64,000 nt of DNA from positions 987,205 through 1,051,204 of the forward strand of contig CP098402.1 in assembly GCA_025916675.1 (NCBI GenBank), written 5' to 3'. How positions within the stretch are numbered: position 1 is the stretch's first letter; each line of letters begins with the position of its first letter. Of this stretch, positions 59,914-64,000 are shown piece by piece. This stretch comes from Phycisphaera sp. (GTDB lineage Bacteria > Planctomycetota > Phycisphaerae > Phycisphaerales > UBA1924). The position numbers and the translations under genes are program-made. Below the pieces are notes generated by a model. The model had not been told where the DNA came from, did not search any database, and worked only from the letters and a program-made list of their open reading frames with translations.

Positions 59914-60981
59914 TCACGCGGCCATCGGTGGATCCTCGCTCTGCTCTTCGGGCCCGTCCCACTGGTCCATGGGCAGGTGGCGGTGGTGCACCCGGATGAT
60001 CCGGGCCAACTGCTGGGCCAGGATCTCCCCGATCGCCCCCAGCCGCTTTAGCGTCCGAGCATCAAACGGATCCCGATCATCGCGGAACAACGCCACGGCG
60101 GCGAGCATCTCCCCGTCGTGCTCGGCTGCGAAGGTCACCGCCTCGCAGCCGGTCAGCCAGGCCGCGTGGTCGCCCATGAGTTCGTCCAGCGCGTCCTCGC
60201 CGCGGTGCAGCCGCATGCTCGGGTCGGCCTCGATGGCCGGGGCAACCGAAGCCGCGACATGGTCCAGCAGCAGGTCGACGCAGTCCTTCGGGCAGTCGTA
60301 ATTCACGTACGCCCCAAGGGTGAAGTCCTCTCCGGCCGTTGGCAGAAACACCGCCGCGTTGGTCGGGCCGATCTTGTGCAGCACGTATTCGAGGGTGGTC
60401 CGCAGCAGGCTCTCGACATCCAGTTCGAGCCGGGCCAGCACGCCGAATTCGGCGCGAACGGTCACTAGATCGACGTCGTTGTCAGCCGTCACATCCGCCT
60501 TGGTTGGCACGAGGGCCAGCGGTTGAGGCGTTTCGCCGGCACGCTTGCGGCGGGCCTCACCGGCCATTGCACCGATGCGTTGTGAGATCTCGCGCTTGGT
60601 GCGGTCGAGCATGAGCAGGTCGGCCATGCCAAGCCGCATCGCTTCTGCGGCATCCTCGATCGTGGGAGTGAAGCTCGCCAGCACCATCCGAAACTCGCCC
60701 TCGAACTCGCGAGCGAGCGAACGCCATCGCATGTTGTCGTCGTCGGCGGCCACGAGCACCAAGTCAGGACGCAACGCAAACAGATCGTCGGCCTCGTCGA
60801 ACGTCAGCACGGCTGGGGCCGCGCCCAGCGCCGCTTTGGCTTGGCTTGACAGCAGCCGGCCCACGTCGCGCTGGTCGGCGATGACGACCACGCCCCGACC
60901 CTCGACCGAGGCCGATGGGCCGGACATACCGGTGGCGGTCGAACGGCGCTTCTTTTTGGGATCGGGTGTGGGGTGGGCCAT
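59914..60981 (-). CDS. GAF-domain protein with receiver-like N-terminus
   Basis: 355 residues. Residues ~30-140 have a response-regulator-like strand order (VVVIADQRDVGRLL, LRPDLVLVAADDDNM, FRMVLASFTPTIEDAAEAM, ADLLMLDRT) without a clear full acidic pocket, so probably a pseudo-receiver. Residues ~185-330 are a GAF domain (ELDVESLLRTTLEYVLHKIG, AAVFLPTAGEDFTLGAYVNY, EMLAAVALFRDDRDPFD). No output domain. It follows the HDOD-kinase gene by 121 bp on the same strand, so a signalling role with it is plausible. Confidence 0.72.
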   Translation of the reverse strand: MAHPTPDPKKKRRSTATGMSGPSASVEGRGVVVIADQRDVGRLLSSQAKAALGAAPAVLTFDEADDLFALRPDLVLVAADDDNMRWRSLAREFEGEFRMVLASFTPTIEDAAEAMRLGMADLLMLDRTKREISQRIGAMAGEARRKRAGETPQPLALVPTKADVTADNDVDLVTVRAEFGVLARLELDVESLLRTTLEYVLHKIGPTNAAVFLPTAGEDFTLGAYVNYDCPKDCVDLLLDHVAASVAPAIEADPSMRLHRGEDALDELMGDHAAWLTGCEAVTFAAEHDGEMLAAVALFRDDRDPFDARTLKRLGAIGEILAQQLARIIRVHHRHLPMDQWDGPEEQSEDPPMAA

Positions 60982-61102
60982 GAGAAGTGCTCTCCGTGCA
61001 CTTGGTGAATTCGCTCGGCCCATCCGGGGGCTCGGTCCTCTGCTGGCCCTTCGATCGGCGTGTTTCCAAGGCCAATCCAGTCGTAATTCAACCCACCGGA
61101 CC

Positions 61103-63412
61103 TCAGCCAACGGCCTCGGGATGCTGGCTGATCGACAAGTCGCTGGCAGGCATCGAGTTAGCTACTCGCCACACCGGAATCGAAAGCGTTGCCACGGCCC
61201 CGATATCCCGGGCGTTGGCCAGCGACAGCGTCCCACCGAGGAGCTCGGCCAGCCGCCGCGCACGGGTCAACCCAAGCCCCGGCTGCCGGCCGGCGGGCTT
61301 CTCCGAATAGAACGGATCGAACGCGTGCCGCAGCGCCCGATCACTCAATCCGGGCCCGCGATCGATGACTTCGAAGACCAAGCAATCGTCGAGCGCGTCA
61401 ACCCGTACGCCCACCGTCACCGGCGAGCCGGTTTCTACGGCATTGCTCACTAGCTCTACCAGGATGCGCGAGACGAGCCCGCCGTCGATCCTGGCCTCAT
61501 TGGGGGCACCCGAGAGCGCCGTTGCCAGGTCAACACCCGAGCACAGCCGGTCTCGAATTGCTTGTCCTACGCCACGGATCAGAGTCTCGATCCGCACCGT
61601 CTCGGCCTCGGGCGTGGGTGGGTCGGCGAACACATGCAACGCCGTGATCAGGTCTGACAGCCGATGCGATGATTCGACGATCGCCCCTGCTGCGCTGCGT
61701 GCCGATTCCTCGGCAGCACCATCGAGCAGCAGTTGTGCGCGACCACTGATGACCGTCAGCGGGTTGTTCATCTCGTGGGCCGCGCCTGCGGCCATCTGAC
61801 CCAGCCGAACCATCGCATCGGATTCGGCCAGCCTGTCTTGTGCGGCACTGAGCGCACGATTCGCCTCGGCGAGCCGTTCACCGAGCCGACGCGCCGAGTC
61901 ATGCCGGGCCGCCGCGGCCACGGCCGAGGCCCACGCGCCAATGAGCGCTCCGAGATTGTCGTGGGCATCATCGCCGTTGTGCAGCAACGCGACGGCGGGC
62001 GCATCATCGATCCGCCCCGGTGTGAGCGGCACGACGCGGACCGACTCGGCACTGCCGAGCTTCTCAGTCACCGTGCTCCCGAGCCAGCCTTCCAGCGGGG
62101 TGAGCGAGAGCGGAGCATCCAGGCCGTGGACTATCTCAGCAAGAGCGCGGCTGACACGATCGGTCCCCTCGGGCTCGGTCAGCGTCGCCGCGTTCACGGT
62201 CTCTCCACCCGGCGAGAGCCAGCTCAGCCGCCACGGATCGCCCGCGTTCTGCTTCATCAGCACCGCCAGCCGCCCGGCTGAGAATGCCGATGCCGCCGAA
62301 CGTCCCGCGGCCCCGATCGCGCTCACCAGACCCCGGCCGCTGCCGGGATCTGCGTGGAATGTGGCAACCGCTTTCAGCGTGCCCTCGCACCGCCAGGCTA
62401 CCTCGGCCTGTTTCTCGAGCCGGCCGTGGGCCCGCCCCAGCCAGGCGTTGGCCTGCGAGATCGAATCCAGCAGCATCACCGGGCTGTGCGGGGTATCGAG
62501 CCCAAGGTCCGTACACCGCTGCGACACGACCTCGTGCAGCCCGATGCCGATGTGTTGCATCTTGTCCGCGTTGAGGCCGTACTGCTTGGCCGTTCGTGCA
62601 ATATCCGGCAGTGGGTCGCACTCTCCGCACCACCCAAGGTGCAGCGCCCGCGCGAGTTTGTGCCCCGCGCTCACGACACCCACGAGCGACTTGTTGCGTA
62701 GCTCGGCCATGCCCTCGGGCGGCTGTCCATTGAGCCACATCGAGTCTTGGATCGTCAGCGGCAGGTCCCAGTGCTCGGCCAGCCGCTTGCCCGCGGTATG
62801 GTGGTCGATGCCGATGATGCGTTGCGCCGCGGCGGCGGCCGTCAACCCGCGGTCTTCTGCTAACTGCATCACCTTGCCATACGTGCGGGGGAGGACCAGG
62901 TCGAGCGCCAGCTTGCCTAAGTCGTGCAACAGCCCCGAGACGAACGCCTCGTCGGGCGATACCCGGAGTTCTTTGTGCGCCCGGGCGATCTCGTCCGCGG
63001 CGCACGCGGTGGACACGCAATGCCGCCAGAACGCCTCGTGCCGGAACCCCTCCGCGCCCTCGCGCTCCTCCAATTGTGCCGTGTGCCCGGCCATCGTGTC
63101 GTACACGGCAACGCTCAGGATCGCGGCCCGTACGGCCTCGAATCCCAGCATGACGACCGCCCGCTCCACCGTGGTCACGCGATCGCCCAGCCCGTGCTCG
63201 GCCCGCTGGCACATCGAGAGCACACGCCCGGTCAGAGCCGGATCGCTCTGGATGATCCGCACGATGTCCTCGAGTTCGGTTTCGGCCGCGCTGCCCATGC
63301 GCAAGACACGCTGGGCAACCGGCGACAGCGTTGGCAGGTGGTCGATCTGTTGGAGCACCAACTCGACCTGCTGCGCACGCTGGTCGGGACAGTTGCCGGC
63401 TGATGAGCTCAT
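61103..63412 (-). CDS. HDOD-domain histidine kinase
   Basis: 769 residues. N-terminal HDOD domain (LPTLSPVAQRVLRMGSAAET, VVMLGFEAVRAAILSVAVYD, VSGLLHDLGKLALDLVLP with an HD pair) spans about 20-240. A GAF-like region follows (~300-510), then a coiled coil, the dimerisation/H-box GAAHEMNNPLTVISGRAQLL, N-box ELVSNAVETGSPV, G-boxes IDRGPGLSDRALRHAFDPFY and GLGLTRARRLAELLGGTL. No transmembrane segment, so cytosolic sensing. It lies directly after the HTH-receiver gene and is its likely partner. ATG 63412. Confidence 0.88.
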   Translation of the reverse strand: MSSSAGNCPDQRAQQVELVLQQIDHLPTLSPVAQRVLRMGSAAETELEDIVRIIQSDPALTGRVLSMCQRAEHGLGDRVTTVERAVVMLGFEAVRAAILSVAVYDTMAGHTAQLEEREGAEGFRHEAFWRHCVSTACAADEIARAHKELRVSPDEAFVSGLLHDLGKLALDLVLPRTYGKVMQLAEDRGLTAAAAAQRIIGIDHHTAGKRLAEHWDLPLTIQDSMWLNGQPPEGMAELRNKSLVGVVSAGHKLARALHLGWCGECDPLPDIARTAKQYGLNADKMQHIGIGLHEVVSQRCTDLGLDTPHSPVMLLDSISQANAWLGRAHGRLEKQAEVAWRCEGTLKAVATFHADPGSGRGLVSAIGAAGRSAASAFSAGRLAVLMKQNAGDPWRLSWLSPGGETVNAATLTEPEGTDRVSRALAEIVHGLDAPLSLTPLEGWLGSTVTEKLGSAESVRVVPLTPGRIDDAPAVALLHNGDDAHDNLGALIGAWASAVAAAARHDSARRLGERLAEANRALSAAQDRLAESDAMVRLGQMAAGAAHEMNNPLTVISGRAQLLLDGAAEESARSAAGAIVESSHRLSDLITALHVFADPPTPEAETVRIETLIRGVGQAIRDRLCSGVDLATALSGAPNEARIDGGLVSRILVELVSNAVETGSPVTVGVRVDALDDCLVFEVIDRGPGLSDRALRHAFDPFYSEKPAGRQPGLGLTRARRLAELLGGTLSLANARDIGAVATLSIPVWRVANSMPASDLSISQHPEAVG

Positions 63413-63435
63413 GCCACACCTCCCGCTTGTCGCGA

Positions 63436-63999
63436 TTATCGCTTGGCCGGGCTCAGGTCCAGCAGTCGTGAGATCTCGTCGAGCAATGCGCCGACCGTGA
63501 AAGGCTTCTTGAGGAAGGCGTTGCCACCCGCGCGAAGCAATCGATCGATGCGGTCCCGTTCGATCACGCCCGACACGAACAGGATCTTGGTGTCCTGCGT
63601 GTTGGGATTCTCGCGCACGCGCTCGCACACCACGTCGCCGTTGAGGTCGGGTAGCATGTAGTCCAGCACGATCAGGTGCGGGCGGAAGCGTTCGGTCAAC
63701 AGCCCAGCGTCATACCCGTTCGAGGCCGTTTCGATCTCGAAGCGGGTATCGCGGCGCAGCATCTCCTGCAGCAAATCCACGATCTGCGGATCGTCGTCCA
63801 CGATGAGCACCCGCCGGCGCGATCCCTCCAGCGCGTCGGTGGGAATGTTGTTCTCGCGCATGAAACGCAGCAGTTCGTCTCTTGGAATCCTCCGGAACTT
63901 CGAGCCCGGAACGCGGAAGCCCTGCAAACGCCCGTTATCGAAGCAACGGATGATCGTCTGCTGGCTCACGCGACAGACCGAGGCGGCCTCGCCGGTGGT
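63436..63999 (-). CDS. Response regulator with N-terminal excisionase-type HTH, 5' truncated by the window edge
   Basis: A GTG at 63969 is not the true start: the frame continues to the right edge as TTGEAASVCRVSQQTIIRCF, the first helices of a MerR/excisionase HTH, followed by RLQGFRVPGSKFRRIPRDEL. The receiver domain (about residues 60-185) has RVLIVDDDPQIVDLLQEML, the phospho-acceptor in LIVLDYMLPDLNG, and the conserved Lys in NAFLKKPFTVGALL. DNA-binding first and receiver second is the reverse of most regulators. Probably phosphorylated by the adjacent HDOD-kinase. Confidence 0.87.
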   Translation of the reverse strand, partial: TTGEAASVCRVSQQTIIRCFDNGRLQGFRVPGSKFRRIPRDELLRFMRENNIPTDALEGSRRRVLIVDDDPQIVDLLQEMLRRDTRFEIETASNGYDAGLLTERFRPHLIVLDYMLPDLNGDVVCERVRENPNTQDTKILFVSGVIERDRIDRLLRAGGNAFLKKPFTVGALLDEISRLLDLSPAKR

Positions 64000-64000
64000 A

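Noticed and set aside
61941-63500. Plus-strand 519-codon open frame
   Set aside because: Antisense to the HDOD-histidine kinase; Ser/Arg/Pro-rich with no recognisable domain.

Overview
The window looks like GC-rich chromosomal DNA from a planctomycete, most likely class Phycisphaerae. The grounds are circumstantial: high GC, many GTG/TTG starts, several secreted proteins ending in a duplicated calcium-loop module (core LFDFLAFQ, last residues AGC), a PEP-CTERM-like protein, an ECF42-type sigma factor, and an HTH-first response regulator. No rRNA lies in the window, so the assignment is an inference. Both ends cut a gene: a STAND-type ATPase on the left and the start of a response regulator on the right.

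Layout. 1-6.2 kb: ATPase tail, tRNA-Ser(CGA), biotin transporter BioY, a DGPF/YCII protein with an ECF42 sigma factor and a candidate cognate promoter, a DegT/DnrJ aminotransferase and hypoxanthine phosphoribosyltransferase. 6.2-12.7 kb: secreted proteins on the minus strand (FN3-like, FG-GAP, beta-helix, PEP-CTERM-like), then purQ. 12.8-14.2 kb: a DUF1015 protein. 14.2-26.8 kb: a minus-strand exopolysaccharide operon of ten genes. Transcribed from 26.8 kb downward, it encodes a secreted beta-helix protein, an asparagine-synthetase-like enzyme, an acyltransferase, a GT4, a Wzy-like polymerase, GT2, sulfotransferase, GT2, pyruvyl transferase and flippase. Most junctions are 4-base start/stop overlaps. 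27-43 kb: housekeeping genes (pyruvate dehydrogenase E1 alpha, Ctp protease, MFS transporter, tRNA-Arg(CCG), endonuclease III, nitrilase, a GT2 fusion, a PDZ protein, a kinase-like protein, YicC, SecG, UDP-glucose dehydrogenase). 43-55 kb: more tagged secreted proteins, two frameshifted genes, pheS, a GlpQ-like phosphodiesterase, a PH-domain protein, and intergenic DNA rich in repeats. 55-64 kb: a lone atpG, an AT-richer tail-collar-like gene, rsmD, a CorC/YbeX-like protein, ybeY, and a signalling group (GAF protein, HDOD-histidine kinase, HTH-receiver regulator).

The most unusual feature is a family of imperfect tandem arrays with a period of exactly 21 bp in three separate intergenic regions (about 45.43, 51.56 and 54.97 kb). 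Read in a common orientation, each is preceded by a stem-loop-forming box; 25 of 28 bases match between two copies, and the third is degenerate. 21 bp is both seven codons and about two DNA helical turns. No single open frame explains all three arrays, so a non-coding, helically phased element is at least as likely as a heptad-repeat peptide. Other points of interest are six proteins sharing a cysteine-flanked double calcium-loop tag, a repeat lying directly after three stop codons, a G-rich tract next to a start codon, and a 110-bp gene overlap in the polysaccharide operon.
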